Below are positions 15,056-24,164 of a stretch of 64,000 nt of DNA, in pieces. The notes below the pieces were generated by a model. The model ran no database searches, was not told the DNA's origin, and saw only the letters and a program-made list of their open reading frames with translations. Numbering within the stretch: the stretch's first letter is position 1; every line of letters begins with the position of its first letter. The position numbers were made by a program, and so were the translations under genes. The stretch lies in contig JBOGCH010000013.1 of NCBI GenBank assembly GCA_051656645.1, forward strand, positions 37,482-101,481. The letters are read 5' to 3'. Source of the DNA: JBOGCH01 sp051656645. Lineage in GTDB: Bacteria > Bacteroidota > Bacteroidia > Bacteroidales > Marinifilaceae.

Positions 15056-15757
15056 CTAACCTAAACCATACAAACTTATGAAAAACAATCTTCTTTCAAA
15101 GACATTACAAATGTAAGGCAAAAAATGATTGTAACACTATACGAAATGGTAAAAAAGTTTAATAGCCCTGTTAACTAATTATTAAAATTTGAATTAATGC
15201 TTATATGTCGAAAACGATAACGACAGAAAATATGTAAGCATATATCCCTTTTTACTTCATTATTATCATTTTTGGAATAGGTATGCATTTTTCATTTTCA
15301 ATGTTTTCATATAAGAGAAGAAATGAATGCATAATTACCCAATATTGGTGATTTATTATTCAAAACATCCTATTTAGAATCTTTTCAAATCTTATTAAGT
15401 ATTCATTCTGAGTATTCGTTTTCAACTTTCATGAAATTCAGTTTTAGAGTAATTAAATTTTTCATGTACCAGTACATTTTAATCAATAACATCTCTACCC
15501 TATTTATATAACTAATGAATTGAAGTACCATTTCTCAAAAGGCATATTCTTTTTTAGTCTGACGGATCGCCGGTCAACAGAAGTCTACTCCTATTTGAGA
15601 AAATTACACTTTCGCTGTTTGGAATGTAAAAAGTTATGTATCAATGAAAAATATATTTCGAAAACGTTTGATATTGTAAAAAATAGTTATACCTTTGAAT
15701 GTGTCAAAAAACAATTGACATTATTACTACTACCTTCTTTATATAATTACTCTTAGC
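15056..15757. other. 700-base AT-rich gap without a convincing gene
   Basis: Between the terminator at 15017-15047 and the tolC terminator I see no convincing gene. There is a 12-codon micro-ORF (15078-15116, MKNNLLSKTLQM) just after the hairpin. An imperfect inverted pair, ATGCTTATAT/ATATGTAAGCAT, lies near 15196-15244. A 78-codon TTG-initiated frame at 15520-15756 has no family features. The rest is low-complexity AT-rich DNA. Confidence 0.5.
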
Positions 15758-15784
15758 AAAAGGCATCTCCCACAGATGCCTTTT
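15758..15784 (-). terminator. Terminator of the RND efflux operon
   Basis: AAAAGGCATCT (15758-15768) pairs with AGATGCCTTTT (15774-15784) around a 5-base loop, immediately after the stop of the TolC-like gene. The A/T flanks allow termination in both directions. Confidence 0.8.
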
Positions 15785-15785
15785 A

Positions 15786-17186
15786 CTATTTTCCTAAAGC
15801 ACCAACGGCTCTTTTATAGGCAATCTCAGCAATTTGAAGCTTCCCTTTTGCACTCACCCATTGTTGTTGGGCTTGTTGCCACATAAGTTGTGCGTCGAGT
15901 AAATTGGTAAGTGTTTGCATACCAACATTATATTCTTGTTGCATGATACGTAAATTCTCATTAGCATCAGATATGGTTTGTCTAACCATATCTAGTCGGG
16001 TTAAAGCTTCCGTAATATTAAAACGCGAAGCGGTAATTTCCAATTGCATCATTTCATTCATTCTGCCTAGTTGGTAGCTGCTAATTTCTTTTGCGCTTTG
16101 GGCAATACGTACTTTATTGCGTCCTTCACTCCATTGATATATGGGTATAGATAAGGATGCCATTGCGCGTACACTCCCCGCGTTATTGTCGCTCCCATTC
16201 AACTTAATACCTCCACTGTAATAATATCCTGCAGATACTCCTAATTGTGGCAAATAATCAGCTCTTGCAATGTTTATTTCCTTTTCTTTTAATTTTATAT
16301 TCTCTTCCAATATAATGTATTCCGGTCTTTGTGTGGGAGTTGAATCCAGTTGCCAAACCATTGGGTTACAGGTTGCATTTAGCGTATCCTTTGTCTGTAT
16401 TTGTGTATACAGATCTAAGCCCATAATTCGACATAAGTTCATAGAAGCCAAAGTTGTGGCATGTTGTGCTTGTTGAAGCATCAAAGCTGCCTCGTTCTTT
16501 TTCACATCAATCTGATAAAGCTGATTTTTCATAGCTAATCCCACTCGCGTTGCTTCCGCCACCTCTTTATGTAACTGTTCTACTAACGACACATAATCTT
16601 GTGCCACCTTAATCATTTCTCCCGCTTCTATCCAGTGTACAAATGCCTGTTCTGTCTCAAAAAGTACTTCGGCTCTATTGTAATCAGTACGTTGCGCCGC
16701 TATATTTTCGCCAATACCTGCTGCCTGTACTGCATTCCTAATTTTACCACCCATATAAAGGGGTTGTTGTAATTCAACACCAATATCATACACGGTTCGT
16801 AAATTAAGCTCCAATTCTATATCGGGTAAAAAAGCATATTCAGCGAAAACAGGTTGTCCATTTGCATCATGTGCTCCGGATATTACATTAGGAATCAATT
16901 TTCCATCGGCATTTGTTATGTAAGTAGGCAAATAACCACCATCAATGGAGTATTTACTTTTATTCTGGTTGTAAATGCCTAGTCCCTTACCAAATATGCC
17001 GGGAAAATATTTAGCCCTATAGGCGCGATAATTATAGGTTGCCTGTTGTTGTTCCTCCGAGGCTATTTTTAAAGTCTTACTATGCTCAAGCGCAAGCTTG
17101 GTGCATGTCTCTCTTGTAAGTTGTATTTGAGTGTATCCATTCAAAGTAGCTAATAGAATAATAAATACACAACTATATCGTTTCAT
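15786..17186 (-). CDS. TolC-family outer-membrane efflux protein
   Basis: The 466-residue protein has a cleavable signal peptide (MKRYSCVFIILLATLNGYTQ) and then two repeats of long amphipathic helices rich in Ala, Gln and Glu, as in TolC-type trimeric exit ducts. The second-half motif YNVGMQTLTNLLDAQLMWQQAQ is the family's conserved helix. It is the last gene of a minus-strand operon: adaptor, RND pump, exit duct. The gap to the pump gene is 2 bases. Together they would form a tripartite envelope-spanning exporter. The substrate is unknown. Confidence 0.9.
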   Translation of the reverse strand: MKRYSCVFIILLATLNGYTQIQLTRETCTKLALEHSKTLKIASEEQQQATYNYRAYRAKYFPGIFGKGLGIYNQNKSKYSIDGGYLPTYITNADGKLIPNVISGAHDANGQPVFAEYAFLPDIELELNLRTVYDIGVELQQPLYMGGKIRNAVQAAGIGENIAAQRTDYNRAEVLFETEQAFVHWIEAGEMIKVAQDYVSLVEQLHKEVAEATRVGLAMKNQLYQIDVKKNEAALMLQQAQHATTLASMNLCRIMGLDLYTQIQTKDTLNATCNPMVWQLDSTPTQRPEYIILEENIKLKEKEINIARADYLPQLGVSAGYYYSGGIKLNGSDNNAGSVRAMASLSIPIYQWSEGRNKVRIAQSAKEISSYQLGRMNEMMQLEITASRFNITEALTRLDMVRQTISDANENLRIMQQEYNVGMQTLTNLLDAQLMWQQAQQQWVSAKGKLQIAEIAYKRAVGALGK

Positions 17187-17188
17187 AA

Positions 17189-20100
17189 TTACTCGTTGTT
17201 ATTGGGATTAATACGTAGAAAAAGAGAATAGAAAATAGGTAACAGTATAAGAGTCACTAATGTACCTACAGCCAATCCGCCCATAATTGTCACAGAAAGC
17301 GAACCAAACATATCGTCGCCAACCAATGGAAGCATACCTAATATTGTTGTTATAGCGGCTAGGAATACCGGGCGCAAACGTGTTGTAGATCCCTCAATAA
17401 CCGCGGTATATGCAGGTACTCCATTGCGTATCTGTAAATCAATCTCGTCAATGAGCACAATAACGTTCTTGCAAATCATACCTATTAGTCCCAAAGCGCC
17501 CACAATAGCTACAAAACCAAATTGTTTATTGGCAAGTAGCATACCTGCCGTTATTCCAATAAATGCAAACGGTAAACAAGCAAGTACCATGACGGGACGT
17601 TTAAAGTCCTTAAACAACAACAGTAGAATAGTAAAAATTAATATCATAGCCAATGGAATGTAATTGAATAGATACTTCTTACTTTCATTACTTGCTTTAA
17701 ATTCACCTTCCCACTCAGTAGTGTACCCTGGCGGGATACGTAAATTCTCTATTTTGCTAAGCAAGCTATTTCTTGCGTCCGTAGCACTTACACCATATGC
17801 ATTGTTACATTGCACCGCAATAGTGCGCTGACCGTTGTAACGTCGTACTACCGGCGTTTCCCATACAACATTAATATGCTCAGCCACTTGTCCAAGAGGA
17901 ATAGAGCCAATTGCTGAGTTCAATATATCCTGTTTACTAATGGCTCCTTGCATTAACAACTGAGCATTGTGCAAAGACAAACCGTTCAAATTAGGAACTT
18001 TACTCCAAACTGGCACATTGTTAAGCTGCTTCATAGGTTGTCCGTCATGCATAACGCATTTAAGCGTTATAGGAAGCGCGTGATACCCATCATAAAAAGT
18101 TCCCATAGGTAAGCCATAAGTGGACGATAAAAGCGCCATACTTACATCCTCTCTACTCAAATTTACTCTGCGAGCATTTGCCTGATTGTAATCCACCATG
18201 AACCCTGGTGTTTCCGGTCCCCAATTGTTAGTTACCAACATAACATTTGAGTCCTCTCGCATAATGTTCTCCACCTGTGCGCATAAATAACGTAACGTAT
18301 CGGGATCAGGCCCTGAAATCTGAAACTGGACCGGATAGTTCATATACATCAAATTATATCTTTTTATCCGAATATATGCCTGTGGATGATGCGAGGATAA
18401 ATAATCCTGCAAATCCGGAATCATCTCCTTCAATGTGCTTGGACTCTCAAAATTCACAATTAACTCACCATAGCTCAAGGATTGTTCTGCCATAGTACGC
18501 ACCAAATTGTAGCGTGAAGGGGTACCACCAAAACTAGTTGCTACGGAGGTTATCCCATCTTGCTCCATTAAGTATTTACTAATCTCACTCAGCTCCTCCT
18601 CTACATAATCCGGGTTAGCACCATATGGCATTTTATATTCTATATAGAGCTGATTGTAGGATAAATCGGGAAAAAATCCTTGCGATATAAATTTAAATCC
18701 CCAGCCCGATAAGCAAAGTAAACCTACTGCAATGATAAGTACAATAAACCTATTCTTTATTGCAAAATGTAGGAACGACCGGAACGTATCATAACTCTTT
18801 CCACTAAATGGAGCTGCCGCAATACTCCCTTCCTTAGGAGCCTTTAATTTAATCATTCTTTTGGCCCGTATTGGGGTATATGCCAAAGCTAGAATCCAAC
18901 TTAGCCATAACGACACGGCAAGTACGATAAACAAATCTCGCACATATTCGCCAGTAGTATCGGGCGATAGATAGATTGGGTAAAATGCCAGAATACCTAT
19001 AGTAGTAGCACCTAGCAATGGCCAAGCTGTTTTACGTCCTATATTCACCAAACAATCCGGTTGCTTAATACCCCGTTTCATATCAACAATAATCCCATCT
19101 ACAATTACAATGGCATTATCCACCAGCATCCCCATAGCAATAATAAAGGAGCCTAGGGATACACGCTGCAGCGTACCGTGCATCAAGTATAATACAAGAA
19201 AGGAGCCCAATACTATGATGGCAAGATCAATTCCTATGGTTAATCCGCTGCGGAAACCCATAAATATCATAATAATAACAACCACAATAATAACCGACTC
19301 CACTAAGTTTACCATAAACTGCATAATGGATGTTTTAACTCTTTGTGGTTGATCAAACACCTTATAAAAGCTTAGTCCTTTAGGTATTACACTTTGTTTT
19401 AATTCTTCAAGCTTGTTATCAACGGTTTTACCCAGAGTTAAAATATTCTGGTTGTCATCAACAGCGATGGATATACCCAACGCCGGTGTCATGTTGTAGT
19501 AAAAGGACTCACGTATAGGTAATTGCGGAGACATGCTTATAATGGCAATATCCTTAAGCTTAATCTCATCGTTCTCATGGCCCTTAATTAATAGTTCGCC
19601 AATATCCTCTGGCGTATCAAACCTACCTTTTACTCCAACTTTAATACGTTTATCCCCACTATTAAAAAAGCCGGAGTATACAATCTTATTCTGCCCTTGT
19701 AGCGTAATTAGCACTTCGGCAGGATGTACTCCCAAGTTTGCCATCTTATCTTCTAAAATAGCAATGTCGATAGCATTGGGATGATTACCCCACACGGTAA
19801 CTCGGCTCACGCCCTCTATATCCAACATCTCTCTACGTATCAAATTGGCATAATCGCTCATTTGTTGATAAGTAAAACCTTCAGAGGTCATGGCATAAAA
19901 AATTCCATAAACATCACCAAAGTCATCATACACAACAGAGGGGCGACAGCCCGATGGTAGCATTTCCTGTACGTTAGCAACTTTACGACGTAATATATCC
20001 CAGTTTTCCTGTAATTTTTCGGGGGGGACTGTACTTTGAAGTTCAACTAATATTTCGGATACGTCGTCCATGGAACGACTTTCCACATGGCCTAGCGTAC

Positions 20101-20323
20101 CCATTGTACGAATAGATTTCTCGAGTAAATCCGTAACCTCCAACTCAACCTCATATGCTGAGGCACCCGGATAAGTGGTTACAATCATAGCCTGCTTTAC
20201 AGTAATTGCGGGATCTTCCAACTTGCTCATTACAAGAAAGGCAAAAACTCCTCCAATCACCAACACAAAAACTAAGAAATAAGCTAACGCTTTATTTTTT
20301 AAAGCATATTCGGAAAGATTCAT
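17189..20323 (-). CDS. RND-family efflux pump, inner-membrane component
   Basis: The 1044-residue protein has the AcrB-like layout: one N-terminal transmembrane helix (ALAYFLVFVLVIGGVFAFLVMSKLEDP), a large periplasmic loop, a block of helices, a second loop and a second block. The proton-relay region is visible as GMLVDNAIVIVDG in TM4. The segments LEDPAITVKQAMIVTTYPGAS, GTPSRYNL and FKASNESKKYLF place it among multidrug-type RND pumps rather than heavy-metal pumps, whose equivalent motifs differ. It couples proton influx to export with the flanking adaptor and TolC-like duct. Confidence 0.92.
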   Translation of the reverse strand: MNLSEYALKNKALAYFLVFVLVIGGVFAFLVMSKLEDPAITVKQAMIVTTYPGASAYEVELEVTDLLEKSIRTMGTLGHVESRSMDDVSEILVELQSTVPPEKLQENWDILRRKVANVQEMLPSGCRPSVVYDDFGDVYGIFYAMTSEGFTYQQMSDYANLIRREMLDIEGVSRVTVWGNHPNAIDIAILEDKMANLGVHPAEVLITLQGQNKIVYSGFFNSGDKRIKVGVKGRFDTPEDIGELLIKGHENDEIKLKDIAIISMSPQLPIRESFYYNMTPALGISIAVDDNQNILTLGKTVDNKLEELKQSVIPKGLSFYKVFDQPQRVKTSIMQFMVNLVESVIIVVVIIMIFMGFRSGLTIGIDLAIIVLGSFLVLYLMHGTLQRVSLGSFIIAMGMLVDNAIVIVDGIIVDMKRGIKQPDCLVNIGRKTAWPLLGATTIGILAFYPIYLSPDTTGEYVRDLFIVLAVSLWLSWILALAYTPIRAKRMIKLKAPKEGSIAAAPFSGKSYDTFRSFLHFAIKNRFIVLIIAVGLLCLSGWGFKFISQGFFPDLSYNQLYIEYKMPYGANPDYVEEELSEISKYLMEQDGITSVATSFGGTPSRYNLVRTMAEQSLSYGELIVNFESPSTLKEMIPDLQDYLSSHHPQAYIRIKRYNLMYMNYPVQFQISGPDPDTLRYLCAQVENIMREDSNVMLVTNNWGPETPGFMVDYNQANARRVNLSREDVSMALLSSTYGLPMGTFYDGYHALPITLKCVMHDGQPMKQLNNVPVWSKVPNLNGLSLHNAQLLMQGAISKQDILNSAIGSIPLGQVAEHINVVWETPVVRRYNGQRTIAVQCNNAYGVSATDARNSLLSKIENLRIPPGYTTEWEGEFKASNESKKYLFNYIPLAMILIFTILLLLFKDFKRPVMVLACLPFAFIGITAGMLLANKQFGFVAIVGALGLIGMICKNVIVLIDEIDLQIRNGVPAYTAVIEGSTTRLRPVFLAAITTILGMLPLVGDDMFGSLSVTIMGGLAVGTLVTLILLPIFYSLFLRINPNNNE

Positions 20324-20350
20324 AGTAATAATCTGTTAATATAAACGATA

Positions 20351-21421
20351 CTAGAGCAAATTACCTACATTTGAAACTGGTGCAGGCATTAGTGGACGCA
20401 CCTTTTGGCCTTCTTTCATGCCTTGTGCTCCCGCGGAAATAATCCAATCATCGCCCTGTAAGTCCGAGGTAACAATGGCACTTCCATCATTCTCTATACT
20501 CATAATTTTATCTATTGCAATAGCATTTATGGTACTGTCTGCCAGGTTAAACTTCCACACAAAACTATTCTCTCCCAATTTAAATAGTGCCGATACCGGT
20601 ATCTTTGTACACTTGCAGTCCTGCTCGTCATAGCCAATACTTACGGAAACACTCATGCCGGGAGCAAGATCAAGTTCATCTGGTTTTGAGAGGCCTAAAC
20701 GCATTTTAAATAACTGATTCATATTGGCTTGGCGTGTAATATCCAAATAAGTTAATGGTAAAATAACATTAGGGTAAACATCGGCATTACAGTAAAACCA
20801 TTTAAAATGCTTCCGTTTAATGTAATCCTTAGACGGAATATCAACATCTATCTCTAGTTGCTTGTTGTTGACCAGTGAAACGATTGGCGTACCGGCACCT
20901 ATAACCTCATTGGCATTGAAATATTTTTGTTGAATATAGCCCTCGCAAGGTGCAATGAGTTTAGTATAGCTAAGTTGTAACGCTCGCAACTTATACGCTG
21001 CTTCAGCTTGTTGTAGTGCTCCTACTGCCTGGTCGTAATTATTGGGCGATGTACTATTAGTTGTATATAATTCCATAACGCGGCTCGCCTCCTGTTTCAC
21101 GGCATTGTATTTAGCCTCTGCTGCATTATATTCTTCAACATAGGTCTGATTATCCAACTGTGCAATCACCTCGCCTTTTTTTACAAAAGCACCCTCGCTA
21201 AAATTTATATTACTAATCATACCCGGAATTCGAAACGATAAATTTATCTCGCCGGGGGTACTTATAAGACCTGAAAAAGTAATAGTATTTGTGGTGTTAT
21301 AAGGAACAACTTTATCAACTTTCACTAAAGGAGTAATTACACTGCTCTCTTTTTGCTTTCTACAACTTTGCATTGACATGATACTGAGTAGCATCCATGC
21401 AAAAAACACACATCGTCTCAT
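20351..21421 (-). CDS. RND efflux periplasmic adaptor (membrane fusion) lipoprotein
   Basis: The 356-residue protein uses ATG 21421; an upstream TTG at 21439 would add six residues. The signal peptide ends in the lipobox MSMQSC, so the adaptor is lipid-anchored. The lipoyl half-motifs FRIPGMISNINFSEGAFVKKGEVIAQLDNQ and LIAPCEGYIQQKYFNANEVIGAGTPI flank a helical hairpin, followed by beta-barrel and membrane-proximal domains (PVSALFKLGENSFVW). It is the first gene of the efflux operon, linking pump and duct. The upstream region contains the direct repeat GTTACATAAATT at 21445 and 21489, a possible operator. Confidence 0.9.
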   Translation of the reverse strand: MRRCVFFAWMLLSIMSMQSCRKQKESSVITPLVKVDKVVPYNTTNTITFSGLISTPGEINLSFRIPGMISNINFSEGAFVKKGEVIAQLDNQTYVEEYNAAEAKYNAVKQEASRVMELYTTNSTSPNNYDQAVGALQQAEAAYKLRALQLSYTKLIAPCEGYIQQKYFNANEVIGAGTPIVSLVNNKQLEIDVDIPSKDYIKRKHFKWFYCNADVYPNVILPLTYLDITRQANMNQLFKMRLGLSKPDELDLAPGMSVSVSIGYDEQDCKCTKIPVSALFKLGENSFVWKFNLADSTINAIAIDKIMSIENDGSAIVTSDLQGDDWIISAGAQGMKEGQKVRPLMPAPVSNVGNLL

Positions 21422-21792
21422 ATTTTGAGTATTATACAATTTTAGTTACATAAATTATCTTTACTTATACTTGTTTCAAGGTTTGGGTGTTACATAAATT
21501 CTTGTCTGTTTTCTTTTTCTGGTCCATTTCTGAAATAAACAACCTAGTTAAAATATAGTCTCCTTTTCTACTCTTCTCCTTTATTAGAAAACATTCGTTT
21601 CCTGATAAAGGAGAAGAGTAGAAAAGGAGACTATATTAATTGTCATAGAGTACATTTAAGTATACATCTATGACCTAATCATTGTATTTATTTGCGCAAC
21701 TTCAATAACTGGAAAACAATATTTATTTATTACTATATAGAGATAAGTATTATTGTGTGGAGATAATAGATGTTCAATGGGCTAATTGATTC
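21422..21792. other. Efflux-operon upstream region with a large inverted repeat
   Basis: This gap lies between the start of the adaptor gene and the end of the beta-propeller lipoprotein gene, both on the minus strand. It holds a direct repeat of GTTACATAAATT (21445-21456 and 21489-21500, 44 bases apart) and the 33-bp perfect inverted repeat at 21552-21637. No coding frame is evident. Confidence 0.6.
21552..21637. repeat. 33-bp perfect inverted repeat (about 86-base hairpin)
   Basis: The arm 21552-21584 (starting AATATAGTCTCC) is an exact reverse complement of 21605-21637. The 20-base loop continues the pairing imperfectly (AGAAAAC against GTTTCCT). Such a long perfect stem far exceeds an ordinary terminator. 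It could serve the beta-propeller gene or the efflux operon, or be a mobile miniature element. Confidence 0.85.
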
Positions 21793-22881
21793 CTATAAAA
21801 CATTTTCATATTTATAAATATTTTCCTCGCTATCAAAACCGTATAAAATATTCTTATCCACATCATATGCACATCCCTTAAGAGGTTCGTTTAATGAATA
21901 ATGCTTAACATAGTTCCCTTCCCAGTCATAAATAATCAGTTGTGGAGCATAAGGTTTAACCTTTTCCTGTCCGTCATAGACGGTACGGCTGTCATATAAA
22001 GTTAGGATATGTTTGTCGGTTACAAATAAATCCCTAACTCCCATATTTAGAATAGTTATACAATCCTCAATGTGAATGTCCTGCAATTTCGCGAAAGAAG
22101 CGTTTGTGTTTGTTTGGATCCCTATGCTTGTTTGTGTTGTTAAATCTAATATCGTGATATAATCCATACAAATAAGAGCATCAACAACTTTTGTTTTATC
22201 GGGTTTCATTTGGGTATAACTTTCATAGAAGTCTAAAGTAATAGTGGGGGAATTTCGGCTTGTAACTACTTTAGGAAAGATGTTATAAATAGAATCTTTG
22301 GCCTGATTGCCTATAATAAATTCTGGCGAGTAGAACTTCGTCGGGTTATTAAGAGAAATATAATAGGTGAGGTTTTTTCTTTTAAAAATAGCCTGATTGT
22401 TATTATAGAATGGGACAAAGTTGTTTATATCAATATTATGAGTAGTGTCGCATATCGTTCTACCCTCTTTGACAGATTGTGTTAAGTTAAAGCTTTTAAT
22501 CTGCTTGGACGAATTTGCAAAATATAGAATACGTTCTCCTTTCTCATTCAAATCATATTGCTTGAAGGAGTTTACATTTATGAATTCATTGCGTGCTTTT
22601 CCTAAGGAACAAAAGTTAATATGGCAACTATCTCGATCTGTGTCTATAAGCGTAACAAAATGCTGATTGTTACGGGTAATACATACTAAGTAGGAGTCTA
22701 CAAAATCTATTTTGAATATGCCATTAACAGGTTTACTTATAATCTCTCCATATAGCATAGGGCCTACGGAGTCAATGGTTGATAGTTTAATCTTATTGGG
22801 AGTATAAAATTTGTCCGAATTACAGGAAACAATCCCCAATACACTACAGAAAAATATGATGGTTAGTAGATTCTTTTTCAT
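21793..22881 (-). CDS. TolB-like 6-bladed beta-propeller lipoprotein
   Basis: The 362-residue lipoprotein has lipobox LGIVSC (Cys20). The mature part consists of repeated strand blocks ending in Asp/Gly-rich turns (LVCITRNNQHFVTLIDTDRD, QLIIYDWEGNYVKHY, DKNILYGFDSEENIYKY). This is the layout of the 6-bladed propeller lipoproteins that are abundant in gut Bacteroidetes. Their function is generally unknown; they are exported and may bind ligands at the cell surface. It is divergent from the hydrolase gene at 23022, and its own promoter is not obvious. Confidence 0.7.
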   Translation of the reverse strand: MKKNLLTIIFFCSVLGIVSCNSDKFYTPNKIKLSTIDSVGPMLYGEIISKPVNGIFKIDFVDSYLVCITRNNQHFVTLIDTDRDSCHINFCSLGKARNEFINVNSFKQYDLNEKGERILYFANSSKQIKSFNLTQSVKEGRTICDTTHNIDINNFVPFYNNNQAIFKRKNLTYYISLNNPTKFYSPEFIIGNQAKDSIYNIFPKVVTSRNSPTITLDFYESYTQMKPDKTKVVDALICMDYITILDLTTQTSIGIQTNTNASFAKLQDIHIEDCITILNMGVRDLFVTDKHILTLYDSRTVYDGQEKVKPYAPQLIIYDWEGNYVKHYSLNEPLKGCAYDVDKNILYGFDSEENIYKYENVL

Positions 22882-22976
22882 AAATGTTCATATGTGAAAT
22901 AAAGTATGTAAATTGTAAATATAGATATTATTATTGCCTTTCTCTATTTATATTTCAGATTAAATAGTCAAAAACA

Positions 22977-22984
22977 TAACTTTG
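22977..22984 (+). promoter_or_regulatory. -7 box for the hydrolase gene
   Basis: TAACTTTG, an exact TAnnTTTG, lies 37 bases before the ATG at 23022. It coincides with a GTG-initiated extension of the frame (22989), which supports the downstream ATG as the true start. The -33 element is weak. Confidence 0.5.
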
Positions 22985-23021
22985 ATCAGTGAATAATAAT
23001 CAGAATCCAAAGACATTGTTT

Positions 23022-24164
23022 ATGAGAAAACTCAGTTACCTTTTAACTATTCTATTATCGATAACCTTAACTACGTTTGCCGGCAATAAGAAATCCTTGT
23101 CAAAGGAGCAAGCTCAGAAGTTATCTACTGACGTTGTTAATAATTTTATCAATGCTAATAAAGATGAGGCAGCGAAAATATGGAAGGCAAACGCTATCCA
23201 GTTAAATGGAATCTCTCCTATGCCATTTGAATATACCGTTTATGGTGAGAAGCCTGCCAGCGGACGCTCATTATATATTTCTATGCACGGAGGCGGAAAG
23301 GCACCCGCAGAATTAAATAATCAGCAGTGGGAAAATCAAAAACGCCTATATACTCCTGCGGAAGGTGTATATGTTGCGCCACGCGCTCCGTGGGACGATT
23401 GGAATATGTGGTTTAAACCGGATATAGATCCATTATTTGAGAAACTTATTCAAACAGCGATATTAACAATGGATGTTAATCCAAACAAAGTATACCTTGT
23501 AGGCTACTCGGCGGGCGGAGATGGCGTATATCGTGTTGCGCCGCGTATGGCCGATAAATGGGCTGCTGCTTCTATGATGGCGGGACATCCCGGCGAGTCG
23601 TCACCGTTAAATCTACGCAATCTTCCATTTACCTTATGGATGGGAAGTGAGGATGCGGCATATAACAGAAATCAACATGCCATACAACGCGGTAAAGAAC
23701 TGGATTCTTTGCATAAAGCCGATCCGCAAGGCTACATTCATGAAACGCATATACTTCAAGGTAAGGGGCACTGGATGGATCAAGTGGATACTGCGGCTAT
23801 TTCCTGGATGGCCTCACGCACGCGCAATCCATATCCGAACAAAGTAGTTTGGCGTCAGGAACAAACCCTACGTTCATCATTTTATTGGTTAACGGTGCCG
23901 ATAAATCAATGCAAGGAAGGTGCCTTAATCCGAGCGCACATACATGGAAATACTATTACCATTGTAAGCAACGACTATACCAACGTAACACTTTATTTAA
24001 ATGACCAATTGGTAAACCTAAATAAGCCCATAAAAATTATTAGTAACGGAAAAACCGTATTTAAAGGGAAAATAGCCCGAACGGCAGAAGCTATTACTAA
24101 CAGTTTTGGTCAACGTAAAGACCCTGGAATGATATTTACGGCACAGGTTGGTGTGAAACTATAA
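23022..24164 (+). CDS. Exported alpha/beta hydrolase (esterase-like)
   Basis: The 380-residue protein has a signal peptide (MRKLSYLLTILLSITLTTFAG). An alpha/beta-hydrolase core follows: an oxyanion region in SMHGGGKAP, the nucleophile elbow GYSAGGDG (catalytic Ser), a likely catalytic Asp in GSEDAAYN, and His in GKGHWMD. The spacing is that of PHB-depolymerase/esterase-like enzymes. A C-terminal domain of about 100 residues is rich in Asn, Thr and hydrophobic strands (ITIVSNDYTNVTLYLNDQLVNL) and may form a beta-sandwich. It probably acts in the periplasm on an ester substrate that cannot be named. Confidence 0.75.
   Translation: MRKLSYLLTILLSITLTTFAGNKKSLSKEQAQKLSTDVVNNFINANKDEAAKIWKANAIQLNGISPMPFEYTVYGEKPASGRSLYISMHGGGKAPAELNNQQWENQKRLYTPAEGVYVAPRAPWDDWNMWFKPDIDPLFEKLIQTAILTMDVNPNKVYLVGYSAGGDGVYRVAPRMADKWAAASMMAGHPGESSPLNLRNLPFTLWMGSEDAAYNRNQHAIQRGKELDSLHKADPQGYIHETHILQGKGHWMDQVDTAAISWMASRTRNPYPNKVVWRQEQTLRSSFYWLTVPINQCKEGALIRAHIHGNTITIVSNDYTNVTLYLNDQLVNLNKPIKIISNGKTVFKGKIARTAEAITNSFGQRKDPGMIFTAQVGVKL

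Noticed and set aside
15520..15756. A 78-codon TTG-initiated frame in the gap before tolC.
   Set aside because: It has no signal peptide, motif or composition like a gene, and its end coincides with the tolC terminator; the region looks like AT-rich spacer.
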